This document shows, piece by piece, positions 9,081-17,918 of a stretch of 64,000 bases of DNA. Position 1 is the stretch's first letter; each line of letters starts with the position of its first letter. Both the position numbers and the translations under genes were made by a program. The stretch covers positions 5,773,652-5,837,651 of the forward strand of contig NZ_CM001489.1 in assembly GCF_000262465.1 (NCBI RefSeq). The letters are read 5' to 3'. Origin of the DNA: Frankia sp. QA3. GTDB taxonomy: Bacteria > Actinomycetota > Actinomycetes > Frankiales > Frankiaceae. The notes beneath the pieces are model-generated. The model saw nothing but the letters and a program-made list of their open reading frames with translations. It searched no databases and was not told the origin of the DNA.

Positions 9081-9309
9081 GCCGAGTGTCCTCGTCCCTG
9101 GCCTGCGCTCCTACGACCACGTCGGGCGGTGCGAGTGTCCGTGGGTGAGAATACGTTGCGTGGATGCTCACGAGGTTCGTTCCACCACGACCGAGCCGCC
9201 GGATCCATCCGTTACCTTCGGTGCGGATTCGGTACCGGACGCTGCGGGTGCGGCCGGTGCGGAGCTCACGGCGGGTGCAACGGCCCAGGGCAGCGCGGAG
9301 GTCCCAGAC

Positions 9310-10335
9310 GTGACAACGGTGACAACGGCTCCGGCGACGGACGCCGACGCGTCGACCCCACGGACTCGCCCTCGGGCGTCGTCCACCACCACCGCGGCGC
9401 CGCCGCCCGACGTGACCATCACCACCGAGCCGGTCGCGGACCCGGCGGTGCCGGCCGCGCGGTCCCGGGCGGTCCGGGCGGTCCGGGCGTCGCGGGAGCC
9501 GGCGGTGGATGCGGTGTGCGCCGCCGCCGTGGACCTGGCCCGCGCGGCCGCGGTCGAGCAGGCGGGCGGCGAGAGCGAGGTCGGCGAGCACCTCGGCGTC
9601 GAGGCCGAGGGCGACCGGATCGTGCTGCACCGCTTCGCCTGCGCCTCGCCCGCCTACCCGGGCTGGGCCTGGACGGTCGTCGTCACCCGCGCCTCGCGGG
9701 TGCGCAAGGTCACGGTCGACGACGTGGTGCTGATGCCGGGCGAGGGCGCGCTGCTGGCGCCGGCGTGGGTGCCGTGGTCGGAGCGGCTGCGGCCGGGCGA
9801 CGTGGGCGTCGGCGACCTGCTGCCCACGGCGATCGACGATCCCCGGCTCGCGCTGCGCGTGGAGGACGTCGAGGAGCTCGTCGATACCGACGACTACTTG
9901 GAGCTCGGTCTCGGCCGGGCCCGGGTGCTGTCCGTCACCGGCCGGGAGGAGGCCGTCGAGCGCTGGTACGCCGGCGACGCCGGGCCGGATGCCTCGATTG
10001 CCAAGGTCGCCCCCGCCTCGTGCCTGACCTGCGGTTTCCACGTCCGCCTCGCGGGCGCGCTCGGCCGGATCTTCGGCGTCTGCGCCAACGAGCTGGCCCC
10101 CGACGACGGTCGGGTCACCGCCATCGATCACGGCTGCGGCGCGCATTCCGAGGCGCTGGTGGCGCCGTCAGCGCACCCGGAGCCGGTCGTCTTCGACGAG
10201 GACCCCTCCGATCTGGAGCCGATGGACGTCGAGCTGATCGGCGTCGCCGCGCACAGCCCCGGCTCGGTGACGGACGCCGAGCCGGACGAGCAGGCCGGGG
10301 ACGCCGCCGACCCGGAGCCCTACGGCCACTCCTAA
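9310..10335 (+). CDS. DUF3027 family protein
   Basis: The core from about residue 55 to 300 (AVDAVCAAAVDLARAAAVEQ, FACASPAYPGWAWTVVVTRA, LLAPAWVPWSERLRPGD, LELGLGRARVLS) matches the conserved DUF3027 family of actinobacteria. CLTCGF and CGAHSE suggest a metal or redox site. GTG 9310 is chosen because GGAGG at 9297-9301 lies eight bases upstream; GTG 9160 would add 50 low-complexity residues. The product has 341 residues with disordered acidic ends. The function is not known; the neighbouring MFS and futalosine genes are conserved companions. Confidence 0.82.
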   Translation: MTTVTTAPATDADASTPRTRPRASSTTTAAPPPDVTITTEPVADPAVPAARSRAVRAVRASREPAVDAVCAAAVDLARAAAVEQAGGESEVGEHLGVEAEGDRIVLHRFACASPAYPGWAWTVVVTRASRVRKVTVDDVVLMPGEGALLAPAWVPWSERLRPGDVGVGDLLPTAIDDPRLALRVEDVEELVDTDDYLELGLGRARVLSVTGREEAVERWYAGDAGPDASIAKVAPASCLTCGFHVRLAGALGRIFGVCANELAPDDGRVTAIDHGCGAHSEALVAPSAHPEPVVFDEDPSDLEPMDVELIGVAAHSPGSVTDAEPDEQAGDAADPEPYGHS

Positions 10336-10375
10336 CCCGAGGCCCGTGACCCGAGGCCCGTGACCCGAGGCCCGT
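10336..10375. repeat. 14-bp tandem repeat directly after the DUF3027 stop codon
   Basis: CCCGAGGCCCGTGA occurs at 10336-10349 and 10350-10363, with a third copy (12 bases) to 10375. Each full unit ends in TGA. Because 14 is not a multiple of three, the gene's TAA (10333) and the two TGAs (10347, 10361) fall in all three frames. Confidence 0.85.
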
Positions 10376-10414
10376 TCCGCCCCGTCCCGGGTCCGGTCCC
10401 GCGGTGCGGGCGTC

Positions 10415-10460
10415 GCCGGCCCGGTCGGCGTCCCGCGGCGGGGACGCCGACCGGGCCGGC
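10415..10460. terminator. Strong bidirectional hairpin terminator
   Basis: A perfect 20-bp inverted repeat (10415-10434 with 10441-10460) encloses a 6-base loop GCGGCG. It lies between the convergent DUF3027 and purL genes, 80 bases after one stop and 20 after the other. There is no T tract, but the position and stability suggest a shared terminator. Confidence 0.75.
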
Positions 10461-10480
10461 CTCGGCAGCGGGGGTCCGGC

Positions 10481-12799
10481 TCAGGCGGTGCGGCCGAACA
10501 GGGCGGGCAGGGTGCCCTCGTGGGCGTCGCGCAGCTCGTCGAGGCCGATGCGCAACGCGTCCTGCACGTCGAGCGCGTCGCCGTCGACGACGCCGATGCG
10601 CCGCCACGGCAGGCCGCGGACCGTGCACATGTCCGTGAAGCGCAGCTCCTCCGAGCGGGGCACGGCGACGACGGCGCGCCCGGCCGACTCGCTGAACAGC
10701 TCGACGAACGGGTCGGTTCCGTCACCCAGGACGATCCGGGCGCCGCGCCCGCCGCGCAGACACGACTCGACGAGGGCCTGCGCGAGTCCCCCCTCGGACA
10801 GGTCGTGGGCGGCGGTGAGCATGCCGTCGCGGGAACCGGCGACGAGGACCTCCCCGAGCAGCTTCTCCCGGGCGAAGTCGACCGCCGGCGGCGCTCCGCC
10901 GAGGTGGCGGTGGGTCACCCAGGCCCACTCGGAGCCGCCGAACTCGTCGGCGGTCTCGCCGAGCAGGATCAGCGCATCCCCCTCGTCGGTGAACCCGATC
11001 GGGGTGCGCCGGGCGACGTCGTCGAACAGGCCCAGCACCCCGATCACCGGGGTCGGGTGGATCGGGGCGGCGCCCGTCTGGTTGTAGAACGACACGTTGC
11101 CGCCGGTGACCGGCAGGCCCAGGCGCCGGCAGCCCTCGGCGAGGCCCGCGCACGCCTGCGCGAACTGCCACATCACCTCGGGATCCTCCGGGGAGCCGAA
11201 GTTCAGGCAGTTCGTCACGGCGATCGGCACCGACCCCGCGGCGCTGACGTTGCGGCACGCCTCGGCGAGGGCGAGCTGAGCGCCGGCGAACGGGTCGAGC
11301 CGGGCGTAGCGCCCGTTGCCGTCGGTGGCCAGCGCGATGCCGAGCCCGGTCTCCTCGGACAGCCGTAGCACGCCGGCGTCCTCCGGCTGGGCGAGGACCG
11401 TGGCCGCCTGCACGTACCGGTCGTACTGGTCGGTCACCCAGGCCCGGGAGCACAGGTTGGGGGAGGCGATCATCCGCAGCAGGGTCTGGCGTAGCTGCGC
11501 CCCGGTGGTCGGCCGGGCCAGCCGGGCCGCCGTCGGGCCGTCCGCCCGGACCAGGTCGAGGTCGGCGGGGCGGCGCAGCGGCCGCTCGTAGACGGGGCCA
11601 TCGTCGGCGAGCGAGCCGGGCGGCACGTCGACGACGACCTCGCCGTGCCAGCGCACGATCAGCCGCCCGGTGTCGGTGACGGTGCCGATCCTGGTCGCGA
11701 GCACCCCCCAGCGCTCGGCGAGCGCGAGGACCTCGGGCAGCGCCTCGGGCGTGACGATCGCGAGCATCCGCTCCTGGGACTCGCTGGCCAGCACCTCGTG
11801 CGCGGCCATCGACGGCTCGCGCAGCGGCACCAGGTCCAGGTCGACGTCCATGCCACCGGGCTGGCCGGTGGCGAGCCCCGCCGCGGTCGTCTCCGTCAGC
11901 GCGCAGGTCAGCCCGGCGCCGCCGAGGTCCTGAATGCCGGTGACGAGCCCACGGTCGAACAGCTCCAGGCAGGACTCGATCAGGATCTTCTCGGTGAACG
12001 GGTCACCGACCTGCACCGACGGCCGCCGGGCCGGGCCGCCGCCCTCGTCGAAGGTCGCCGACGCCAGCACGGACACGCCGCCGATCCCGTCCCGGCCGGT
12101 CTTCGCGCCCAGCAGGACCACGGCGTTGCCGACTCCGGTGGCCGCCGAGGTCTGCACCCGGCCGACCGGCATCACCCCGACGCAGAGCGCGTTGACCAGC
12201 GGGTTGCCGGCGTAGGTCGGGTCGAACACGATCTCGCCGCCGATCGTGGGCAGGCCGAGGCAGTTGCCGTAGCCGCCGATGCCGGCGACCACCCCGGGCA
12301 GCGTCCGCGCCGTGTCGGGCGCGTCGGCGTCGCCGAAGCGCAGCGGGTCGAGCACGGCGATCGGCCGGGCCCCCATGGTCAGGATGTCGCGGACGATGCC
12401 CCCGACGCCGGTCGCCGCCCCCTGATACGGCTCGACGAAGCTCGGATGGTTATGCGACTCGATCTTGAAGGTGACGGCCAGGCCCTCGCCGACGTCGACG
12501 ACGCCGGCGTTCTCCCCCATGCCGACGAGCAGCCGGTCGGTGGACGGGGTGTCCCGGAACTGCCGCAGATGCACCTTGGAGGACTTGTAGGAGCAGTGCT
12601 CGCTCCACATCACCGAGTACATCGCGAGCTCGGCGTCGGTGGGGCGGCGGCCGAGGGTGGCCACGATCCGCGCGTATTCGTCGTCGGTGAGCCCCAGCTC
12701 GCGGTACGGCTGCTCGGCGGTGCTGGTGCTCTGCGCACCGGGGCTCGCGGCGGGCGTGGTCTCGGAGGTGGCCGCCGGGGCGGTCGGGTTGCCGGTCAC
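10481..12799 (-). CDS. purL: Phosphoribosylformylglycinamidine synthase subunit PurL
   Basis: PurL is the ATP-dependent catalytic subunit that amidates formylglycinamide ribonucleotide in purine synthesis. The 772 residues match the short PurL type that needs PurS and PurQ. The N-terminal segment MYSVMWSEHCSYKSSK carries the family's conserved His-Cys. HNHPSFVEPYQGAATGVGGI, AVLDPLRFGD and GGKT-type loops of the PurM-like ATP domains follow, and TNCLNFGSPEDPEVMWQF marks the second half. GTG 12799 opens about 30 Ala/Thr-rich residues before the core, so a later start cannot be excluded. The 3' end is closed by the hairpin at 10415-10460. Confidence 0.96.
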   Translation of the reverse strand: MTGNPTAPAATSETTPAASPGAQSTSTAEQPYRELGLTDDEYARIVATLGRRPTDAELAMYSVMWSEHCSYKSSKVHLRQFRDTPSTDRLLVGMGENAGVVDVGEGLAVTFKIESHNHPSFVEPYQGAATGVGGIVRDILTMGARPIAVLDPLRFGDADAPDTARTLPGVVAGIGGYGNCLGLPTIGGEIVFDPTYAGNPLVNALCVGVMPVGRVQTSAATGVGNAVVLLGAKTGRDGIGGVSVLASATFDEGGGPARRPSVQVGDPFTEKILIESCLELFDRGLVTGIQDLGGAGLTCALTETTAAGLATGQPGGMDVDLDLVPLREPSMAAHEVLASESQERMLAIVTPEALPEVLALAERWGVLATRIGTVTDTGRLIVRWHGEVVVDVPPGSLADDGPVYERPLRRPADLDLVRADGPTAARLARPTTGAQLRQTLLRMIASPNLCSRAWVTDQYDRYVQAATVLAQPEDAGVLRLSEETGLGIALATDGNGRYARLDPFAGAQLALAEACRNVSAAGSVPIAVTNCLNFGSPEDPEVMWQFAQACAGLAEGCRRLGLPVTGGNVSFYNQTGAAPIHPTPVIGVLGLFDDVARRTPIGFTDEGDALILLGETADEFGGSEWAWVTHRHLGGAPPAVDFAREKLLGEVLVAGSRDGMLTAAHDLSEGGLAQALVESCLRGGRGARIVLGDGTDPFVELFSESAGRAVVAVPRSEELRFTDMCTVRGLPWRRIGVVDGDALDVQDALRIGLDELRDAHEGTLPALFGRTA

Positions 12800-12935
12800 C
12801 CCCCCATCCTCGCGGATTCCGCCTGCTCGCGGCCCCCGTGCCCGGACGCCGGCGCCGCGGGCCCGGCGTGGCGTGGGCCACTGCCACCCGGTCGACGCCC
12901 ACCACGGGCCGCCGGACCCCGGCCGCGCGGGTCGT

Positions 12936-13370
12936 TCAGAGCGTGATCGGCCGGCACGGCGCCACCTGCGGCGGCGCGGCCTCGTCGGACTGCTGCCAGA
13001 AAGCGCGGACCAGGTCCTCCAGGCCGGTCAGCCCGTCCTCGATCGCCGCCTGGATCATCGCCGGCGGCGGGGACACCGGCCGGTCCACGACCATGCCCTC
13101 CACCACGAAGATCGGTCGGCCGAACCGGTCCCGGGCCGTGGGCAGGCCCAGCACCTCGCCGGCGGGGCGGCTGCGGTAGAGCAGGGTCAGCTGTGCGCGC
13201 CCCGGCACGTCCAGCGGGCGGGCCGTGGGCGGCTGCGGATGGGCGGGCGCGGCGGTCCGCGTCACGAGCTGGAAGTCGTCGTTCGCATCGATGAGGAAGC
13301 CGGGCGCGAGGATCGCCCGCCAGTCCAGCTCGCGGTTGCGGGTGACCAGGAACATCCAGGAACCGGTCAT
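12936..13370 (-). CDS. Small protein linked to the upstream GTPase gene, unknown function
   Basis: The 144-residue product begins at ATG 13370, seven bases after the stop of the P-loop GTPase gene, so the two are almost surely cotranscribed. It starts MTGSWMFLVTRNRELDWRAI and contains short beta strands with a YRSRPAGEVLGL and RPIFVVEGMVVD segment. There is no signal peptide, Cys cluster or catalytic motif. The C-terminal third (AMIQAAIEDGLTGLEDLVRAF) is probably helical. I do not recognise the family; the tight coupling suggests an adaptor or regulator of the GTPase. Confidence 0.72.
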   Translation of the reverse strand: MTGSWMFLVTRNRELDWRAILAPGFLIDANDDFQLVTRTAAPAHPQPPTARPLDVPGRAQLTLLYRSRPAGEVLGLPTARDRFGRPIFVVEGMVVDRPVSPPPAMIQAAIEDGLTGLEDLVRAFWQQSDEAAPPQVAPCRPITL

Positions 13371-13377
13371 GGGCCGG

Positions 13378-14700
13378 CTAGCCGTCCTGCCCGACCGTCT
13401 CGGGCGAGAAGTGTCGCGTGCCGCCGGCGAGGACCGAGGTCGGATTCGCCTCCTCGTACCCGCTGACGCGGTCCTCGCACTGCATCTGGATCAGTTGGAG
13501 CGCCGACAGCTCGTCGGTGATGCCCTGCCGGCGGCGCATCAGATCGTCGGCGTACCGCTGGCGACCCATCCGCGCCCGGGCGGCCTGGCCCTGCGCGAGG
13601 ATCTCGGCGTAGCTGAAGACCTCGCGGAACACGCTTTCCGGCAGCATTTTCTCCAGCCCCGGGTAGCGGGTCATGATCGCCTTGCGCAGCCGCGGGATTC
13701 CGGTGTCGGCCATGCCCTGCATCAACGGCTGCAACTGCCGCGAGAGCATCGGCGGGAGCCGGCCGGCGGACTGCTTGCGATCGGCAAGCAGCACCTCCCG
13801 GGCCCGGATCTCCGTGTAGGCGAACTGAAGGAAGTCCGGCAGCACGGCGAGCAGTGGAAGCTCGATGTTGTGCGGCTGGGGCGGGCGACCGGACTTGCGC
13901 ATCTCGCCGTACTCGGTCATAGCCGCGAACCCGGAGCCGACCGAGCTGACCGGGAACAGCCGGATCGTCGCCGGGGTGTCCTCGGCCTTCGACCGCACCA
14001 GGTCCCGGAAGTTCTCGTCCAGCATCAGCCGTTGCCGTAGCTGGTCCAGGGAGTAACGGCCGTCGAGCAGATCCCATTTGGTCACGACGAACTGCACCGG
14101 ACACCGGCTTTGCTGGGCGATCTCCAGGCTGCTGATGATGTCGAAGGCGAGGTAACGCGCGCCGAGCTCCTCGTTCTGCAACAGCGCCAGCATCGCCTGG
14201 CCGTCGAGCAGGACGAACAGGGCGTTGGCGGAGCGAAGCCGGTCCACCAGCCCGCTGACCGTGGCGTCCTGGGCGCCGCGCGGGTTGGTCAGGATGCCGC
14301 CCGGATAGTCCAGCAGCCGGAAGCGCAGCGGCTCGAAATCACCCGCCGCGGACTGCACGCAGGTCGTGAAGTTCCATTCCCGGACATCCTGGCTGGCGAT
14401 GGGCCAGTCCTCGTCGGCATCGGCGACCTGGTTGTAGACCCCGTTGAGATAGGCCGAGCTGGCGTGGTCGGACTTCAGATAGAACGAGTATTCGGGGCGC
14501 CGGATCAACAATCGGTGGTAGAGGCTCGCGGTGAAGACGGTTTTTCCGGAGCCGGAGGGGCCGAGGGCGTGAATCTCGAACGTCCGGGTTTCATCCGCGG
14601 CCGGCTCCGCAGCATCCGCCGGATCCGGGTCGAAGCCGAACAGCCCGTCGGTGCGGCGTCCCGCACGCGACCGGTCGACAAAACGGGGAACCCGCTTCAC
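13378..14700 (-). CDS. TRAFAC-like P-loop GTPase, double-GTPase type
   Basis: The 440-residue product has P-loop GPSGSGKT at 47-54, a switch-II-type DYPGG and a G4-like TKWD motif (VVTKWDLLDG). These together mark a GTPase rather than a generic ATPase. The C-terminal half is helical and lacks a second intact P-loop. The layout resembles the DO-GTPase/TRAFAC-like families described in actinobacterial NTP-dependent conflict and signalling systems; that assignment is by pattern only. GTG 14700 has AAAGG seven bases upstream; an alternative GTG lies at 14706. A small partner gene follows after seven bases. There is no membrane helix. Confidence 0.8.
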   Translation of the reverse strand: MKRVPRFVDRSRAGRRTDGLFGFDPDPADAAEPAADETRTFEIHALGPSGSGKTVFTASLYHRLLIRRPEYSFYLKSDHASSAYLNGVYNQVADADEDWPIASQDVREWNFTTCVQSAAGDFEPLRFRLLDYPGGILTNPRGAQDATVSGLVDRLRSANALFVLLDGQAMLALLQNEELGARYLAFDIISSLEIAQQSRCPVQFVVTKWDLLDGRYSLDQLRQRLMLDENFRDLVRSKAEDTPATIRLFPVSSVGSGFAAMTEYGEMRKSGRPPQPHNIELPLLAVLPDFLQFAYTEIRAREVLLADRKQSAGRLPPMLSRQLQPLMQGMADTGIPRLRKAIMTRYPGLEKMLPESVFREVFSYAEILAQGQAARARMGRQRYADDLMRRRQGITDELSALQLIQMQCEDRVSGYEEANPTSVLAGGTRHFSPETVGQDG

Positions 14701-14867
14701 GTGCACACCTTTGTCCGTGAGATGGTCAGGACGGACGCTTCCCGCCACAATACCGAGCCCTATCCCCGATGCCAACTGCCGGGGCCGAAAAAACCGTGAT
14801 ACGGACGCACCCCACCGCCACGCCGGCGCCGCAGGGGCGGCGCGACGGCGGGGCGCCCGACCCGCGA

Positions 14868-14951
14868 CTAGCTGAGCAGGCCCTTGTCCTGGAGGTATTC
14901 CTTGGCGACGTCGGCGGGCTTCTCCCGCTGGGCGGCGAACGGCGTGCTCAC
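14868..14951 (-). pseudogene. C-terminal remnant of a glycine-betaine/choline-type substrate-binding protein
   Basis: The last 27 codons before the TAG at 14868-14870 read FAAQREKPADVAKEYLQDKG followed by LLS. This is the typical end of OpuAC/ProX-type binding proteins, where a helix with DVAKEYLxxKGLL closes the second lobe. Immediately upstream the frame becomes unrelated Arg/Cys-rich sequence and no permease or ATPase is nearby. The fragment looks like the residue of a deleted ABC-transporter gene between the GTPase gene and purQ. Confidence 0.6.
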
Positions 14952-15081
14952 CCCGGCGGCGCTGCACGTGGCGCCGCACCGGTCGGTGGCGGCGGACGAC
15001 CAGCCCGACGCCGGGTCTGGTGAGCCAGGTGGGTCGGCGCCGGCCGCCCCCGGCTCCGCGCAGGCGTGACCGGCGATCCGT

Positions 15082-15804
15082 TCAGGTGTTGGCGAGCAGG
15101 CCGGTGAGCACCGACGTGAACATGCGCAGCCCGTCCAGGCCCGAGCCGGTCAGCTCGTCGACGGCGTGTTCCGGGTGGGGCATGAGGCCCATGACCGTGC
15201 GCTCGGCGTTGCAGACCCCGGCGATGTCGTCGGCCGAGCCGTTGGGGTTGCCGTCGAGGTAGCGCAGCACGATCCGATCGTGCGCGGCCAGCTCGGCGAG
15301 CACCTCGGGGCTTGCCACGAAACGACCGTCGCCGTGCTTGACCGGGATGACGATCTCCTCGCCGGCCTGATAGTCCCGCGTCCACGCCGTGGCCGCGGTC
15401 TCGATCCGCAGTCGCTGGTCGCGGCAGACGAAGTGCAGCCCGGCGTTGCGGGTCAGCGCGCCCGGCAGCAGGCCGGCCTCGCACAGCACCTGGAAGCCGT
15501 TGCAGATGCCCAACGTGGGCAGGCCGTCGCGGGCCGCGGCGATGAGGGCCGTGACCATGGGGGAGAACCGGGCGATCGCACCGGCGCGCAGGTAGTCCCC
15601 ATAGGAGAAGCCGCCGGGCAGGATGACGGCGTCGACCCCGGCGAGATCATCGTCGCCGTGCCAGAGGGCGACCGGCTCGGCGCCGGCGGCCCGCACCGCG
15701 AGGGCAGCGTCCCGATCGTCGAGCGAACCCGGGAAGGTGACGACCCCGATCCTGGCCGTCGTCGTGGTCGCGTCGGTCCCTACCGCATCCATCCCGGCAC
15801 CCAC
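15082..15804 (-). CDS. purQ: Phosphoribosylformylglycinamidine synthase subunit PurQ
   Basis: PurQ is the class I glutaminase subunit that hydrolyses glutamine and supplies ammonia to PurL. The 240-residue protein shows IGVVTFPGSLDDRDA at the N-terminus, the LPGGFSYGDYLRAG oxyanion strand, nucleophile Cys101 in LGICNGFQ, and the catalytic His-Glu in MPHPEH (208-213). GTG 15804 or ATG 15792 could start the protein; both precede a short Thr-rich leader. purL lies 2.3 kb downstream on the same strand with the GTPase pair and a gene remnant between, so they need not share a transcript. Confidence 0.95.
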   Translation of the reverse strand: MGAGMDAVGTDATTTTARIGVVTFPGSLDDRDAALAVRAAGAEPVALWHGDDDLAGVDAVILPGGFSYGDYLRAGAIARFSPMVTALIAAARDGLPTLGICNGFQVLCEAGLLPGALTRNAGLHFVCRDQRLRIETAATAWTRDYQAGEEIVIPVKHGDGRFVASPEVLAELAAHDRIVLRYLDGNPNGSADDIAGVCNAERTVMGLMPHPEHAVDELTGSGLDGLRMFTSVLTGLLANT

Positions 15805-15845
15805 CCAGCTCCGCTCGCCCGTCCACTGCCGTCAGCGTAGCCGCT

Positions 15846-15861
15846 CTTCCCACGTGGGAAG
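15846..15861. promoter_or_regulatory. 16-bp perfect palindrome upstream of purQ
   Basis: CTTCCCACGTGGGAAG is a perfect palindrome 42 bases upstream of the purQ start. Its place in the purQ leader suggests an operator for a dimeric regulator. It could also act as a small hairpin after the upstream HATPase gene. Confidence 0.4.
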
Positions 15862-15936
15862 GCCGGTCGATCCCCATCGGGATCCGGTTATCGCCAGGTC
15901 CGGGACGCGGACGCGGGCGGACGCGGGCGGGCACGT

Positions 15937-16479
15937 TCAGACGGGTTCGTCGGCGGCCTTCGGCGGGCGGGCGGAGCCCCACGGCCCGGTCGTCCTGCGC
16001 GTCCGGCTCAGCTGTGCGCCCGGGGCGCTCTCCTCCCAGACCAGCATCTTCTCCAGATGCACGCGGGTACCCCGCTGCGGGCCCTCGACCCGGTGAAACT
16101 GGACATGGTCCATGAGCGCCCGCATGAGGAAGATCCCCCGGCCCTGCTCCGGGACGTTTTCCGGCGCCACGCCGTCCAGGCTCGGGCGCGCCGTCCGCTC
16201 GGATTCGAACACAGTCTCGAAGGAGGTGTCGAGCCCGCCGCCGCGGTCGCTCACCTCGATGACGGCCACCTCGTTGTCGACGCCGACCGATACCTCGTAC
16301 TCGTCTTCGGCCTGGGCATGGAGAAGAACATTCGCGCATGCCTCTGTCAACGCAAGCTCAACATCATCGATGCATTCCTGGGATACCCCGAGAACTTTCA
16401 GGGACTGCGTACAGATGCGTCGAACCACGGGAATGGAGATCTCATCGCGGGGCAACGACAGGCTTACTTTGATCTCCAT
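15937..16479 (-). CDS. RsbW-like ATP-binding regulator (HATPase)
   Basis: This 180-residue protein has the GHKL ATPase fold of anti-sigma factor kinases: N box ELALTEACANVLLHA (41-55), G1-type VSDRGGGLD and G2-type EQGRGIFLMRALMD. Such proteins bind or phosphorylate an anti-anti-sigma partner to control a sigma factor; no partner gene is adjacent. ATG 16479 gives the family-like start MEIKVSLSLPRDE; ATG 16512 would add 11 residues. The C-terminal 45 residues are Arg/Pro-rich and not part of the fold. The regulated sigma factor is unknown. Confidence 0.85.
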   Translation of the reverse strand: MEIKVSLSLPRDEISIPVVRRICTQSLKVLGVSQECIDDVELALTEACANVLLHAQAEDEYEVSVGVDNEVAVIEVSDRGGGLDTSFETVFESERTARPSLDGVAPENVPEQGRGIFLMRALMDHVQFHRVEGPQRGTRVHLEKMLVWEESAPGAQLSRTRRTTGPWGSARPPKAADEPV

Positions 16480-16561
16480 GTCGGCTGGTGTACCCCCCTC
16501 GGGCAGCATCAATCGAACCTGCTAGACCAACGTTTGTGGAAGTGCGTCACACGGTTGCCGA

Positions 16562-17521
16562 TCACCGGAGCCGCTCGGCGATCGCCCGGCCCAACGCGGT
16601 GCCCGAGAGCCAGGCATTCTCGATCTTCGGCTGGCCCCACCCGTCGCCCGCGAGACCGATGCGATTGTCGGACAGGTGGAACTGCTGCTCGTGCGGGCGG
16701 TCCGGCCGGGCGAACGTCCACCGCTGCACGTACACCCACCGCGGCTGCTCCGGGATGGCGAGCAGCCGTCGCAGCGCCGCGATCAGCGCGGGCCCGGCCG
16801 CGGCCGGCTCGGCCAGCCGCGGCTGGGCGAACCGGGCCGTCGAGTGCGCGACCAGAACGGGCGCGTTGTCGCCTCGGCGGCGACCGTCGTCGGCGACCCA
16901 CTCGATCGTGTCGTCGTCGTGGACGAAGGCGCCGTCCATCGGTGTCCAGCAGCGGTGCGACCAGCCCGCGAGCAGCGCCAGCACCGGCGTCCAGGGCCGG
17001 TCGGCGAGCAGGGCGCGCTCCTCGACGAAGGCCTCGTCGAGGTGGCGCAGCGCCTGCGGGTCGGGCATGGCCAGCACCGCTGCGTCCACCGGCTCCCCGT
17101 CGACCAGCGGCCCCGGGGTGATCCGGGCGATCGGGTCGGACTGGGCCACGCTGACACCGGCCCGGGACGCGAGGTCCGCCACCAGCGACCGCAGCCCGCG
17201 GGGCGCGGCGTAGCGCAGCGGCCCCGGTTCGGCCGCGGCCAGCGTCGCGTTCGGTCCGCTGATCACCGACATCCGCCGGGTCCACGGCCGCGCTATCCCC
17301 CGGGCCGTCCAGTCGTCCACGACCTCGGTGAACTCGGGTGAGGTGACGGTGAAGTAGGAAGCGCCGGAGTCCACGATCCGCCCGTCAATCCACCGCGAGG
17401 CCATCCGGCCGCCGATCACCCGGCCCCGGTCCCGGACCCCCACCGTAATTCCCTGGGCTTGCAACACACTGGCGCAGGCGATTCCCGCAATTCCCCCGCC
17501 GGCGACGACGACCTTTGCCAC
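16562..17521 (-). CDS. FAD-dependent amine-oxidase/renalase-like protein
   Basis: The 319-residue product begins at GTG 17521 with a Rossmann FAD-binding motif, VVVAGGGIAGIACASVLQAQ, with GxGxxG at 8-13. GRMASRWIDGRIVDSGASYF contains the GG-motif region of amine oxidases and renalase-like enzymes, and the C-terminal RIGLAGDGWGQPKIENAWLS segment is the second FAD contact. It probably oxidises a small amine or a reduced nicotinamide isomer; the substrate is unproven. A longer start at ATG 17546 is possible. It is divergent from the DUF5926 gene. Confidence 0.85.
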   Translation of the reverse strand: MAKVVVAGGGIAGIACASVLQAQGITVGVRDRGRVIGGRMASRWIDGRIVDSGASYFTVTSPEFTEVVDDWTARGIARPWTRRMSVISGPNATLAAAEPGPLRYAAPRGLRSLVADLASRAGVSVAQSDPIARITPGPLVDGEPVDAAVLAMPDPQALRHLDEAFVEERALLADRPWTPVLALLAGWSHRCWTPMDGAFVHDDDTIEWVADDGRRRGDNAPVLVAHSTARFAQPRLAEPAAAGPALIAALRRLLAIPEQPRWVYVQRWTFARPDRPHEQQFHLSDNRIGLAGDGWGQPKIENAWLSGTALGRAIAERLR

Positions 17522-17918
17522 CAACCCCCCCCATTGTCTCGACATCGATGCCGGCGGGCCCGCGGGTAAACCCCCATTCTCCGCCCCGGGACGCCGCTTT
17601 CGTGGGATCCCGCGGACCGACCGGGCGGCTGCGTGCGAGCCGGGCGCGGTGAACATCTCCGCGCACCCGCCGGGATCCACTCCGGCGGGCAGGCACCATC
17701 ATCGTCCCTGCCGCCCCCGACGCCCGCGTGCGGCCGGTGCCGGCTCGATGGGACAACGTCCAGCACGGGTGGGGTTCTCCCGGAATGCACCCGCGGGGTG
17801 CCGCCGCGGCGCCCGGCATCCGCGGCTCGCGCCGCCGATGGCCTAGCCTTACCCCGAATCCAGCCGTACCCCAGTCCATGTCCACGACCGTGCGTGACGG
17901 TCATGACCTCAGGAGCCC

